From Rallus limicola (Eukaryota > Chordata > Aves > Gruiformes > Rallidae), in assembly GCA_022605955.1 (NCBI GenBank), contig JAKCOZ010000012.1:27117956-27181955 (forward strand): a stretch of 64,000 nucleotides of DNA, read 5' to 3'. The translations under genes were made by a program, and so were the position numbers. Positions within the stretch are counted from its first letter, which is position 1; every line of letters begins with the position of its first letter. Below the pieces are notes generated by a model, which saw only the letters and a program-made list of their open reading frames with translations, was not told the origin of the DNA and did not search any database. This document shows, piece by piece, positions 33,501-40,240 of this stretch.

Positions 33501-34323
33501 GCATGGGGCATCAGTGATGGCTCTGGGAACGTTGGTTCCCATGTGAAGCTGGAGATGAACTTCACTGTTCCTGGAGAGTCCTTTGGTCAGAACTGAACAT
33601 TTTACTGGGAAATGATCTATTTACACGACGCTTCTTAGATGATCTGAGGGCTGGAGCAGCTCCTCTACAGAGAGAAGCTGAGGGAGCTGGGCTGGGTCAG
33701 CCTGGAGAAGAGAAGGCTGTGGGGGGACCTCATTGCAGCCTGCCAGTCCCTGAAGGGAGCAGAGGAACAGGAGGGGAATCAGCTTGTTCAAGGGCAGAGC
33801 CTGGCAGGACAAGGGGGCTGGAGTGAAGCTGGAGGAGGGAAGGGGGAGAGGAGAGATTGGGGGGAAGTTCTTTGCAGAGAGAGTGGTGAGGGGCTGGAAG
33901 GGGCTGCCCAGAGAGGGGGTGGGTGCCCCGTCCCTGGGAGTTTCTGTTCCCCTTCGGCTCTTTTGGGAAGTCCCCATCAGTGGGTTCTCCTGCACCAGCA
34001 GTGCTGACAAGCCCCACTCCAGAGACATCAGCTGGTGGAAGCTTCAGCAGGTGAAGTTGGTTGTGTTTGTGTGCCCTGTGTTCCAGAAGGACGACCCTGA
34101 TGAGTGCCCCATCGAGCTCAGCAAGGTGCAGAGCGTTAAAGTGGTGCCCAGGAAGCGCAGGGACCGCAGCCTGCCTCGCGCCTTCGAGATCTTCACCCAC
34201 GACAAGACCTACGTGTTCAAGGCCAAAGATGAGAAGAACGCTGAGGAGTGGCTGCAGTGCATCAGCGTGGCCGTGGCACAGGCCAGGGAGCGGGAGAGCC
34301 GAGAGGCCACCACCTACCTGTAG
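3768..34323 (+). CDS. VEPH1: VEPH1 (ventricular zone expressed PH domain protein / melted homologue), 3' part of gene, seven coding exons
   Basis: The seven exons join in one frame: exon ends are phase 2, 1, 0, 0, 1, 0, and each acceptor supplies the missing bases. The joined product is about 456 residues ending in ...REATTYL and a TAG at 34321-34323. The last two exons form a PH domain. The order and wording of the blocks ([33 protein letters not shown]) match VEPH1, the vertebrate homologue of Drosophila melted, a membrane-associated adaptor linked to insulin/TOR/FoxO and TGF-beta signalling and expressed in the developing ventricular zone. Human VEPH1 is about 833 residues, so the N-terminal half lies upstream of this window. 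Introns are 871, 12881, 2943, 4787, 5470 and 2232 bp. The neighbouring CCNL1 on the same strand agrees with mammalian synteny. Intron boundaries are inferred from GT-AG sites and frame, not from transcripts. Confidence 0.9.
4849..5243 (+). CDS. VEPH1: VEPH1 coding exon (long linker exon)
   Basis: The acceptor is ccctccag ending at 4848 and the donor is gtaaga at 5244. The first base completes an Arg codon, then [13 protein letters not shown] starts. The exon gives about 131 codons and leaves one base. It is rich in acidic and Ser/Thr residues ([12 protein letters not shown]) and ends with a better-ordered block, [20 protein letters not shown] followed by [14 protein letters not shown]. It is probably the largest exon of this half. 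It continues in phase to the exon at 18125 across a 12.9-kb intron, giving the junction VIE-D-SVQSC. Confidence 0.9.
6166..6492 (+). mobile_element. CR1 LINE 3' fragment, subfamily A
   Basis: A 5'-truncated non-LTR element. It contains the repeated block gggcagagcctggcaggaca, then a tail with gccctgggcaaccttgtgta and gcagggggttggagctctgt. Near-identical blocks recur at 8818, 31028, 33643, 51972 and 53055. It ends with a degraded attctaatg tail. Confidence 0.85.
7351..8157. repeat. 31-bp minisatellite, about 26 copies, in a VEPH1 intron
   Basis: Tandem units of 31 bp (six are 30 bp) begin with gggcagta. Two unit types occur: the common one has cacctggaacagg, and the second has cacacaaaacagg in the same position. 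The second type appears as units 3, 7, 11, 17, 20 and 24, giving a loose four-unit higher-order period. Because 31 is not a multiple of three, the array cycles through all frames and stays open on both strands, so the long open frames here are artefacts of the repeat. Confidence 0.97.
8818..9812 (-). mobile_element. CR1 LINE fragment, subfamily A, with end of ORF2 (reverse transcriptase)
   Basis: This is the longest CR1 copy in the window. On the minus strand it encodes the degraded C-terminal part of the CR1 reverse transcriptase (short motifs [37 protein letters not shown]), followed by the 3' region and an agaatcccagcc tail at the left end. It is 5'-truncated, has frame breaks and is not active. 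Confidence 0.93.
10256..11029 (+). mobile_element. CR1 LINE fragment, older subfamily, with ORF2 end
   Basis: The sense strand gives motifs [29 protein letters not shown] and [12 protein letters not shown] of the CR1 ORF2 end, then the 3' region and a tail ending gattccatgactctatgg. It diverges from subfamilies A to C, so it is probably an older insertion. Confidence 0.92.
11480..12003 (-). mobile_element. CR1 LINE fragment, subfamily B
   Basis: The left end is the 3' tail (aatcacagaatcacag), then the subfamily B blocks gagcccatggggtccaaccc and ggacagggcacacagggcgg. On the minus strand it carries the LGLFSLE-type end of ORF2. Near-identical copies lie at 14412, 24822, 29092, 35560, 38297 and 46296. 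Confidence 0.92.
14070..14203 (-). mobile_element. CR1 LINE tail fragment, subfamily C
   Basis: A short antisense tail from cagaatcacaggctcac through gagcacctcatctcccctct to tgttaaacacccccaggg. It is strongly 5'-truncated. Confidence 0.85.
14412..14955 (+). mobile_element. CR1 LINE fragment, subfamily B
   Basis: A sense copy starting near ctctgccctgctcaggcccc and running through the ORF2 end (ELGLFSLE) to a 3' tail around tacagctctgggattgtg. It is in inverted orientation relative to the copy at 11480, about 2.4 kb away in the same intron. Confidence 0.92.
15358..16058 (+). mobile_element. CR1 LINE fragment, subfamily C
   Basis: A sense copy with ORF2-end motifs ([34 protein letters not shown]), then the subfamily C blocks agggcaaagttcttccctgg and gtgtttaacagaggggagat, ending in cctgtgattctgtga. 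Related copies are at 19417, 22757, 32234 and 44147. Confidence 0.92.
17142..17186. repeat. 10-bp tandem repeat (ctccctgcag), about 4.5 copies
   Basis: Direct decamers of tgcagctccc follow one another in a VEPH1 intron. The array is short and simple. Confidence 0.85.
17641..17760. repeat. 20-bp tandem repeat, six copies
   Basis: The unit ttagtatgggatgcttttcc is repeated six times with few substitutions, ending just 364 bp before the VEPH1 exon at 18125. Confidence 0.93.
18125..18264 (+). CDS. VEPH1: VEPH1 coding exon
   Basis: The acceptor is tttattt-ccag ending at 18124, after a pyrimidine-rich tract, and the donor is gtgtgt at 18265. Two bases complete an Asp codon, then 46 codons read [20 protein letters not shown] and on to HIMFLFQQ. 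The block is hydrophobic with conserved-looking cysteines and aromatics, unlike the charged linker exons before it. It ends exactly on a codon boundary. Confidence 0.9.
18431..18660 (-). mobile_element. Old CR1 LINE tail, antisense
   Basis: It begins tcataggatcatagaagg, followed by gggaagggaccttcc and further CR1-like 3' sequence such as tctgggcaacctgtgccagg. It is more diverged than subfamilies A to C. Confidence 0.82.
19417..19684 (+). mobile_element. CR1 LINE tail, subfamily C
   Basis: A 5'-truncated sense copy from gagccaggggacaggagctg to the tail gatccagtgattctgtga, almost identical to the corresponding part of the 15358 and 22757 copies. Confidence 0.92.
20108..20158 (+). mobile_element. 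CR1 LINE tail remnant
   Basis: About 50 bp: ttggacttgaccttgaaggt, then cttttccaaccaaaccc and ctatgata, the terminal CR1 signature. Confidence 0.65.
20744..20860 (-). mobile_element. Two nested CR1 LINE tail remnants
   Basis: The antisense signature catagaaccatagaatgggc with gggaccccaaggatca is followed at once by a second one, tagaatcccagactggtctg with the same ggaagggaccccaaggatca. This looks like a tail inserted in, or next to, another tail. Confidence 0.75.
21208..21342 (+). CDS. VEPH1: VEPH1 coding exon
   Basis: This is a phase-0 exon of exactly 45 codons. The acceptor is tcctcag ending at 21207 and the donor is gtaagc at 21343. It runs from [20 protein letters not shown] to [14 protein letters not shown]. 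Because both ends lie on codon boundaries, skipping it would keep the frame. I see no named domain. Confidence 0.9.
22757..23270 (+). mobile_element. CR1 LINE fragment, subfamily C
   Basis: A sense copy from tgggcactggtgaggctgca through the ORF2 end ([17 protein letters not shown]) to a tail at aacctggtgatcctgtgc. It shares long near-identical stretches with 15358. Confidence 0.92.
24000..24222 (+). mobile_element. Old CR1 LINE tail
   Basis: The sense tail contains gggaagttcttccctctgag, ctggagacactcagggtcag and gatggccttggaaggtccct. It belongs with the older group at 18431, 37312 and 51611. Confidence 0.83.
24538..24573. repeat. (CA)18 microsatellite
   Basis: An uninterrupted CA dinucleotide run of 36 bp in a VEPH1 intron; likely polymorphic. 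Confidence 0.97.
24822..25515 (-). mobile_element. CR1 LINE fragment, subfamily B
   Basis: A nearly 700-bp antisense copy. The tail at the left (accacagactcacagagctg) is followed by the B blocks and the ORF2 end read on the minus strand. It extends further 5' than the other B copies. Confidence 0.93.
26130..26247 (+). CDS. VEPH1: VEPH1 coding exon with CxxC-like motif
   Basis: The acceptor is ggcctag ending at 26129 and the donor is gtaagc at 26248. It has 39 codons plus one base, from [20 protein letters not shown] to [11 protein letters not shown]. The aromatic run [20 protein letters not shown] just precedes the PH domain and carries a C-F-M-C pair. It joins in phase to the first PH exon, giving KAA-VVNQDG. 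Confidence 0.9.
27735..27835 (-). mobile_element. Degraded CR1 LINE tail
   Basis: A weak match: gttagagtcgcagagcccca, then ctgccacgggcagggacacc, recognisable only against the subfamily A tail. Confidence 0.5.
29092..29372 (-). mobile_element. CR1 LINE tail, subfamily B
   Basis: Antisense, from ggtcacagactcacagggtg through the B blocks to agacactgagcagaggctgg, where it is truncated. Confidence 0.9.
29938..30240 (-). mobile_element. Old CR1 LINE tail
   Basis: It begins tcacagagtcattcagctgg, with diverged CR1 3' sequence such as caagctgttccagggcttga and gagagttttccctgggc. It is clearly older than its neighbours. Confidence 0.7.
30268..30342 (-). mobile_element. CR1 LINE internal scrap, subfamily A
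   Basis: About 75 bp with gggcacccaccccgtctctg and ccagcccctcaccactctct, an internal part of subfamily A with neither end. Confidence 0.75.
30690..30752 (+). mobile_element. CR1 LINE tail remnant
   Basis: A short match: ggagctctggaggtccctcc, then aacccctacagtctgtga, a terminal CR1 signature. Confidence 0.55.
31028..31650 (+). mobile_element. CR1 LINE fragment, subfamily A, next to VEPH1 exon
   Basis: A sense copy from tcggctccatcagaggaggg through the ORF2 end ([11 protein letters not shown]) to the tail gggattgtatgatatgattc. It leaves only about 67 bp to the acceptor of the first PH-domain exon at 31718. Confidence 0.93.
31718..31854 (+). CDS. VEPH1: VEPH1 coding exon: first half of PH domain
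   Basis: The acceptor is ctccccag ending at 31717 and the donor is gtaagt at 31855. After the completed Val codon it encodes [20 protein letters not shown], then [20 protein letters not shown] and RKGKS. This is the classic PH start: a G-x-L strand, a basic loop (K-W-K-x-I-K-R-W), then R-Y-F-T-L and L-L-F strands. The lysines and arginines in the beta1-beta2 region are the usual phosphoinositide-contacting positions. A CR1 insertion ends only about 67 bp upstream of the acceptor. Confidence 0.93.
32234..32374 (+). mobile_element. CR1 LINE tail, subfamily C, left arm of a fold-back
   Basis: A sense tail from ggctgcccagggaggggctg to ttttccaacctggtgtgtct. It meets an antisense subfamily C piece directly at its right end. 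Confidence 0.88.
32374..32533 (-). mobile_element. CR1 LINE internal piece, subfamily C, right arm of a fold-back
   Basis: An antisense piece starting tgttaaacacccccagagct and running to ttgtcccagctcctgtcccc, without its own 3' tail. About 47 bp are shared in inverted orientation with 32234-32280. Confidence 0.88.
33643..33938 (+). mobile_element. CR1 LINE piece, subfamily A, lacking its 3' tail
   Basis: A sense copy from gagggctggagcagctcctc through the A blocks. It stops inside the sequence gggtgggtgccccgtccctg, where the tail should continue. LINE copies normally keep the 3' end, so this 3' loss is unusual. Confidence 0.9.
34087..34323 (+). CDS. VEPH1: VEPH1 terminal coding exon: second half of PH domain and stop
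   Basis: The acceptor is gtgttccag ending at 34086. The exon has 78 codons and TAG at 34321-34323. It encodes [20 protein letters not shown], then a basic [14 protein letters not shown] block, then the closing PH helix with the invariant Trp ([15 protein letters not shown]). The C-terminus is REATTYL. GC content is higher than in the upstream exons. The exon is sandwiched between two CR1 pieces (33643-33938 and 34722-34893). Confidence 0.93.
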   Translation, partial: KDDPDECPIELSKVQSVKVVPRKRRDRSLPRAFEIFTHDKTYVFKAKDEKNAEEWLQCISVAVAQARERESREATTYL

Positions 34324-34721
34324 AGCTGCTGGCACCTCTGTGGCCGTGCCGCCACGCCGGGCGCGTCGGACCGCTCCAGCGCAGAGCATCCCGCTGCCAT
34401 CCCATGGACCTCTCTGCCTCCAAAACAGGGCCATGGAAAACCATGGGGAGACTGTGGTCTGTTGGCCAGGGAGAGCTTTGTGCAGCGGGAGAGGTCTGAG
34501 GCATCAGCAGCCTGCTGGGATGGAGTGCCACCACGCTCCAGGCACCGGGACACCTGCCCATGTGGAACCAGGTGCCATGTCCACGTGTGAAGTGCAGGTT
34601 CTTCCCCAGCCTGACAATCTGCAGACCAGCAGATGTGGCTGAAACAAACCTGGGCCCAACTCCTTGGCCTTTTCTGGGATGCACAGGGTCTCATTGGCTT
34701 TAGGCACTGCTCCAACGCTGG

Positions 34722-34893
34722 AGCAGGGGTGGGTGCCCCATCCCTGGGGGTGTTCAAGGCCAGGTTGGCTGGGGCCCTGGGCAACCTTGTGTAGCTCCAG
34801 GCCTGGAGGTTGGTGTCCCTGCCTGTGGCAGGGGGTTGGAGCTCTGTGACCCTTGGGGTCCCTTCCAACCCAGGCCAGGCTGGGATTCTATGA
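34722..34893 (+). mobile_element. CR1 LINE tail, subfamily A, in the VEPH1 3' UTR
   Basis: It starts at gggtgggtgccccatccctg, the same place where the piece at 33643-33938 ends, and continues to the tail gctgggattctatgatcatc. It lies in sense orientation in the probable VEPH1 3' UTR. Confidence 0.92.
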
Positions 34894-35243
34894 TCATCAA
34901 TTTGATGCTCCTTGCTGCACATACATATGTCCAAGTTCACACTGTCACCTCTCTGGAGTAAGGGGTGTGCAAACCAGGGCTGAGCACCCACTTCACCATC
35001 AAGTGATCAAGCGTGGGACTCATGGATGGGGGAAGGGTGGCTCTGCATCACCTGCTGCCTCAAGGCTTTGTCATCAGCCCTCAGCTGTCACCAGCCACTT
35101 ACATCCTTCCCTGCCATCCCGAGTGAAACAGCACGGACACATGGCTGAGCAGTGAGAGACCCCAGGTCCTGTGCCAGAAAATAACTGCATAAAAGAAGAA
35201 GCTTTGCCACGCTTCTGCTGTATTAAATTAAAACTTGGACTCA

Positions 35244-35249
35244 AATAAA
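35244..35249 (+). terminator. VEPH1: AATAAA polyadenylation signal, probably of VEPH1
   Basis: A canonical AATAAA lies about 920 bp after the VEPH1 stop, in an A/T-rich stretch. It is the first canonical hexamer I see downstream of the stop in this orientation. Confidence 0.45.
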
Positions 35250-35559
35250 AGAGAAATTTAGCTGGCAACTTATTCTAGTCATCCTCCTAACAGGAGAAAC
35301 ACAGGAATAATCAATCTAGTTATGATGAGAGCAGGGAGATTTAAGAAAAATAAAGGAAATAAAAATCCCACTGTTGCAAACTTTCTTCTCAAGCAAATAT
35401 AGAAATAGTTTTTATTGGTTGTTGTTAAAATAACACAAGCTGGAACACCCCAGAGCTCAATAGCTGCTGCTCTCTGAACATGGAATGCATTGGGGGTTCC
35501 CATCCCTGGTAGCTTGTGGAGTGTTTGCTCAGCCCTTGCAGGAACATCCCAGCCCCTGT

Positions 35560-36032
35560 GTCCAGTGCTGGGCTCCCTGGGATAAAAAGGACAGGGATCT
35601 CCTGGAGAGAGTCCAGAGGAGGCTACAAAGATGCTGAAGGGCCTGGAGCATCTCCCCTGTGAGGAAGGGCTGAGGGAGCTGGGGCTGTTCAGCCTGGAGA
35701 GAAGCAGCCTGAGAGGGGATCTGATCACTGAGGATCAATAGCTGAAGGGTTGGACACAGGGGACATGGGCAGCCTCTGCTCAGTGTCTGTGGGGACAGGA
35801 CAAGGGGTGATGGGCTCAAGGTGGAGCACAGGGAGTTCCCCCCCAATGTGGGGAAGAACTTCTTCCCAGTGAGGGTGAGGGAGCCCTGGGCCAGGCTGCC
35901 CAGGGGGTGTGGAGTCTCCTTCTCTGGAGAGATTCCAGCCCCGTCTGGACACCGCCCTGTGTGCCCTGTCCTAGGGACCCTGCTTTGGCAGGGGGTTGGA
36001 CCCCGTGGGCTCTGGAGGGCCCTTCCAACCCT
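35560..36032 (+). mobile_element. CR1 LINE fragment, subfamily B
   Basis: A sense copy from ccagtgctgggctccctggg through [17 protein letters not shown] to gagggcccttccaaccc. It is the first repeat after the VEPH1 poly(A) signal. Confidence 0.92.
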
Positions 36033-36340
36033 TGTGTTTCCTTTATTCCCTGAACAGTTCTGCTATTCCTTCTTGTGCAGTTTTTGCAGCCCTCAGTTCC
36101 TGATTGCTTCACACCTACCCTGGGCTGGTTGCTTTTCTCTGCCCCCATGGATACACCCGTGCCTGGACAGCAGGACTGGAGTCAGACAGCAAACCCCAGC
36201 CACCTCCCACAAAGCTCCTTCCTGGGCTGCTGCTGTTTCCTCCCCCAGTGCTAAACTGCCCCTGCTTGAAAATTCCCATTAAAATTCTGGCTGGTTTCAC
36301 TGTCCTCAGCAAGTCTGGGCTCTGAGGAGGCCAATCCCTG

Positions 36341-36472
36341 AGGAGGAGGAGCAGGGGCAGGAGCAGGAGCAGGAGCAGGGACAGGAGCAGGGGCAGGGGC
36401 AGGAGCAGGGACAGGAGCAGGGGCAGGAGCAGGGGCAGGGGCAGGAGCAGGGGCAGGGGCAGGGGCAGGAGC
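36341..36472. repeat. Hexamer array (GCAGGR)n, G-rich
   Basis: About 22 tandem hexamers alternate gcagga and gcaggg. G runs of three to four spaced by ca or ca-agca give G-quadruplex potential on the + strand. It is open in several frames only because the unit is six bases. Confidence 0.93.
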
Positions 36473-37311
36473 ATGCCAGTGGGGCAGTGAGCTCCCTGAG
36501 CCCTGTGTGCTTTCTCGGGGCTGCTGGTAGCTCTGCTTGACAGCCTTTCCTAGAAATATGAGCCATAGGTTGTACAGTGAAAGTGCCTTCCAGGGATGTG
36601 TCTGTGAGAGCTGAGCCTGGTTCTGGGAAGTTTTCCAAGGCAGTTTTACCCCAGCATTCCCTCCCTCTCCCCTGAACAAAGCATTCCCCAGCCTGTCTGA
36701 CAGGAACGGGGTAGAACAGGCACTGAGTGCTGAGGTGTTGCTTACAGGCATCCCATCTATTCTGGCTACACATGGAATAAGCTGGAGGTTATTTTTCCAG
36801 CTTTCCCAATTCCTCAGCAGCCCCTGGGGATAGCCTTCCTGCTGCTTGTTGACAAGTTGTCTAATTCATCTCCATCCTGATGACTAACCCTCCTGGGGTG
36901 GAACCCCTGGCCCCACTGAGGTCAGAGGTGAGACCCCTGTTAACTCTACTTGGGGCAGGATTTGACTCCGGTTCTTGCTGTCACAGCTACACCTTTCCAG
37001 CTTCCCACCAGCACTGCGCTCCCCAGGGACAAACCTCTGGGACCAGGGTTGCAATGAGGAGCGTTTGGGGGAGAAAAGCTGCTTCTCTCACTCCTACCAG
37101 CATCAAGCATCACCTGGGGCTTGAGCAACGTGCACCGGGGCTGCCTCACGCCCCATGGGACCTGTGGGATGATGTGGGTGTCCCCCAGTGTTGCTCCTCA
37201 TGCTTTGGGGCAGTGCTGGGACTCTGGCTGGCTCTGCATGTGGCAATGGTAGGAAAGCAGGGAATGACCAAATGTTACAGGAGGGTTGGATGTGGTTTTG
37301 GGGGGGTTTTG

Positions 37312-37812
37312 GTGTCCAGATTTGGAGTCCTCAGCACAAGGACGTGGACCTGTTGGAGTGCATCCAGAGGAGGCCCCGAAAATGATCTGAATGATGGAGC
37401 CCCTCTCCTACAGAGACAGGCTGAGGGAATTGGGCTGGTTCAGCCTGGAGAAGAGAAGGCTCTGGGGGACCTTATAGCTGTCTTCCAGTCCCTGCACGGT
37501 GCCTCTCAGAAAGCTGGGAAGAACTGTTCCTGAGGGCATGGAGCAATAGGATGAGAGGTGATGGTTTAAACTAGAAAAGAGGAGGTTTAGGTTGAGTACC
37601 AGGGAGAAGTTCTTCACTCTGAGGATGGTGGATCACAGGGTGCTCAGAGAGGTGGTGGAGGCCCCATCCCTGGAGACACTCAAGGTCAGGCTTGATGGGG
37701 CTCTGAGCAACCTGATATAGTGAAGATGCCCCTGCTCACTGCAGGGGTGGGATGAGATGGCCTCTGAAGGTCCCTTCCAGCCTGACACATCCTGTTACTC
37801 TATGATTGTATG
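37312..37812 (+). mobile_element. Old CR1 LINE fragment
   Basis: The sense copy contains ggttcagcctggagaagaga, then gagaagttcttcactctgag and ctggagacactcaaggtcag, with the tail ctctatgattgtatgg. It is diverged and carries several frame breaks. Confidence 0.88.
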
Positions 37813-38296
37813 GGTTTTTTTCACAGGAACAGGCCCACAGTGGTTAGGAAGCATTTGTACTGCACTTGTGAAGGAGCTGGACACTGATTAATTAGATGTC
37901 AAATCCCAGCAGCATTGAGTCAGCTCAATTCCCCTACAAACCTCCCCCCTGTCCAATCAGGGGAAGAAAGAAGCTAAATCAGGCTTGATCCATCTGACTG
38001 CTTCACTGAACTGACACAGAGCTTTCCAAATTGTTCCTGTTGGGGTTGGTTGTGGCAGGAGCTGCACGTCCCTGGCCAGCCCCCCTTGAACCCACACCAC
38101 CCCAGGAGCCCAGACCAGCCTGGGGCTTCCATCCCACCCCGGCGATGCTGTAGAAGCCCATCCCAGTCCCAGCCCTGATGTGAGATTCCCCTGGCCCCAG
38201 GGAACCCTGACAGGTTTCACACAACCTCAGGACAGCAAAAGATTCAGATTTACTTGCTTCTCTGAGTGCAGGTACCTGACATAACTGCCCTGCCCA

Positions 38297-38756
38297 CGGG
38301 GATCTCCTGGAGAGAGTCCAGAGGAGGCTACAAAGATGATTAAAGGCCTGGACCATCTCCCCTGTGAGGAAAGGCTGAGGGAGCTGGGGTTGTTCAGCCT
38401 GGAGAGAAGCAGCCTGAGAGGGGATCTGATCAATGGGGATCAAGAGCTGAAGGGTGGGACACAGGGGGACATGGGCAGCCTCTGCTCAGTGTCTGTGGGG
38501 ACAGGACAAGGGGCGATGGGCTCAAGTTGGAGCACAGGGAGTTCCCCCCCCAATGTGGGGAAGAACTTCTTCCCAGTGAGGGTGAGGGAGCCCTGGGCCA
38601 GGCTGCCCAGGGGGTGTGGAGTCTCCTTCTCTGGAGATTCCAGCCCCGTCTGGACACCGCCCTGTGTGCCCTGTCCTAGGGACCCTGCTTTGGCAGGGGG
38701 TTGGACCCCAGGGGCTCTGGAGGGCCCTGCCAACCCCTACAGCTCTGTGATTCCCA
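38297..38756 (+). mobile_element. CR1 LINE fragment, subfamily B
   Basis: A sense copy from ggatctcctggagagagtcc to tacagctctgtgattccc, nearly identical to 35560 and 14412. Confidence 0.92.
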
Positions 38757-39909
38757 AGGCACTCAAGAGGTAACGCTGGAATTTCCAGCTTGGTGTTTTC
38801 AGGACACCAGCACTGCTGTGACTAAGCAACAGCCATTGTTTAAGAGCCCAGATTTGCCTGCTGACCCCCACCCCTGCCCTTCACTTCTTCTGGCTCCTCC
38901 TCAGCCTGGACACACAATCACTGCCCATCTTGGGGATAAATCAAAGGGAAACCGGAATCTGAGGGGGTCTGTACAGCCCTGGCTGTGGCTCCCCTGGCAG
39001 CGAGCTGAGGACACGGTGGCTGTGCAGTGTGTGGCTGCAGATCATTGACAGCCCACGGGCACGGGAGGGCCAGCAACGCCTCCAGGTCAGGAGCAAAGAA
39101 ACCTCCCTGTTTTCTAGTTGCTGGCAGTTATTCCTGGAAAATGTGTGTGTGTGTGAGAGGGCCCTTTGTTTGTCCCTGCTTTTTGTCAAGGAGAACTCTG
39201 CACGACCACGCTGACGCTGCCCTCCGTGGCTGCGAACCTGTGCTGGGTGGAATGAGTCTCCCCAGAGCAAACAACAGGAGGAGGCCACGTGTCACCCGGC
39301 ACAGGGCAGGTCTGCAGCCAAGGGTCCCAGCCTGGTTGTGGTCTGGGGCTTCCAGCCCACGGGAAAGCGTTCGTGGCGAGCAGCCTTGTTTTGCCTTTGA
39401 AGGAGGCGGGTGTGAGGAGCCTTTGCTCCCATGCAGGTGGTGTTTAGGCAGCAGCAGAGTCTGTTTTTCCAGCTGTCCATGACTGTGCTTCAGTTCTGAC
39501 ACAGAGAAGCCACCTCTGGGTTTTGGACAGCCCAAGGCCATGCCAAACCCTGGCCATGCACTCACAAGGTCTTCCTGGCTCTGCTCTCCCATCTGATGGA
39601 TCATCAGGGTTTTCCCCTCTACCTGGTCTCGGTTCTGCTCTCTTGCCTTTGTTAGACCTTAGGGGCATCTCGTTCCCAGTGCCGAAACATTCCCAGCCCC
39701 ATGTTGGGTTTAATGTGGAGGGATCCCTGTTTTCTTCCCCTCGACTCATTAAGCTCCATGAAGCCCCACAGTGCTCTCTGAGTGTCAGTGCTGCTGATGT
39801 TCAGGGATGGGCAGGGCTGCAGGAGGCTCCTGCTCTCACCCTGCCCCTCAGCAGATCAGCAAGGACACTCTTCTCTTCAGGAGGGAAGTGGTGAATCTAA
39901 AATGGATCA

Positions 39910-40240
39910 GGATCATAGTATCATAGAATGGGTTGGGTTGGAAGGGACCTCAAAGATCATCAAGTCACAACCCCCTGCCATGGGCAGGAACACTTTCACC
40001 AGCCCAGGGTGCCCCAAGCCCCATCCAACCCAGCCTTGAGCCCTGCCAGGGATCCTGGGGCTCCCACAGCCTCTCTGGGCAGCCTGTGTCAGGGCCTCCC
40101 CACCCTCAGAGTGAAGAATTTCCTCCTAATAGGCAACCCAAATCTTCCCCCTTCCAATTTAAACCCATTCCCCCTTATCCTATTACTACATCCCTTCTAC
40201 AAAGTCCCTCCCCATCTTCCTTGTAGGCTCCCTACAAGAC
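39910..40240 (-). mobile_element. CR1-like LINE tail of a distinct, divergent family
   Basis: The left end is the tail signature atcatagtatcatagaatgg with ttggaagggacctcaaagat. The body (gggctcccacagcctctctg, agtgaagaatttcctcctaa) differs from all other copies here. Confidence 0.82.

Larger units (their letters stand above)
31855..34086 (+). other. VEPH1: VEPH1 last intron, splits the PH domain
   Basis: It holds the fold-back CR1 pair at 32234-32533 and the 3'-less CR1 piece at 33643-33938. 32540-33640 shows no recognisable element. Confidence 0.7.
34324..35270 (+). other. VEPH1: Probable VEPH1 3' untranslated region
   Basis: This is non-coding sequence after the VEPH1 stop codon. It contains a 5'-truncated CR1 tail at 34722-34893 and then A/T-rich DNA with an AATAAA signal at 35244-35249. 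The end point is inferred from that signal only; an earlier cleavage site cannot be excluded. Confidence 0.5.

Noticed and set aside
1..35270. PTX3, which lies within VEPH1 in mammals
   Set aside because: No pentraxin-like exon was recognised in the introns covered; in mammals it sits in a more 5' intron, which would be outside this window.
36251..36773. Minus-strand Pro/Ala-rich frames resembling a low-complexity protein
   Set aside because: They are caused by the GCAGGR hexamer array, which reads as Pro-Ala or similar dipeptides in all frames.
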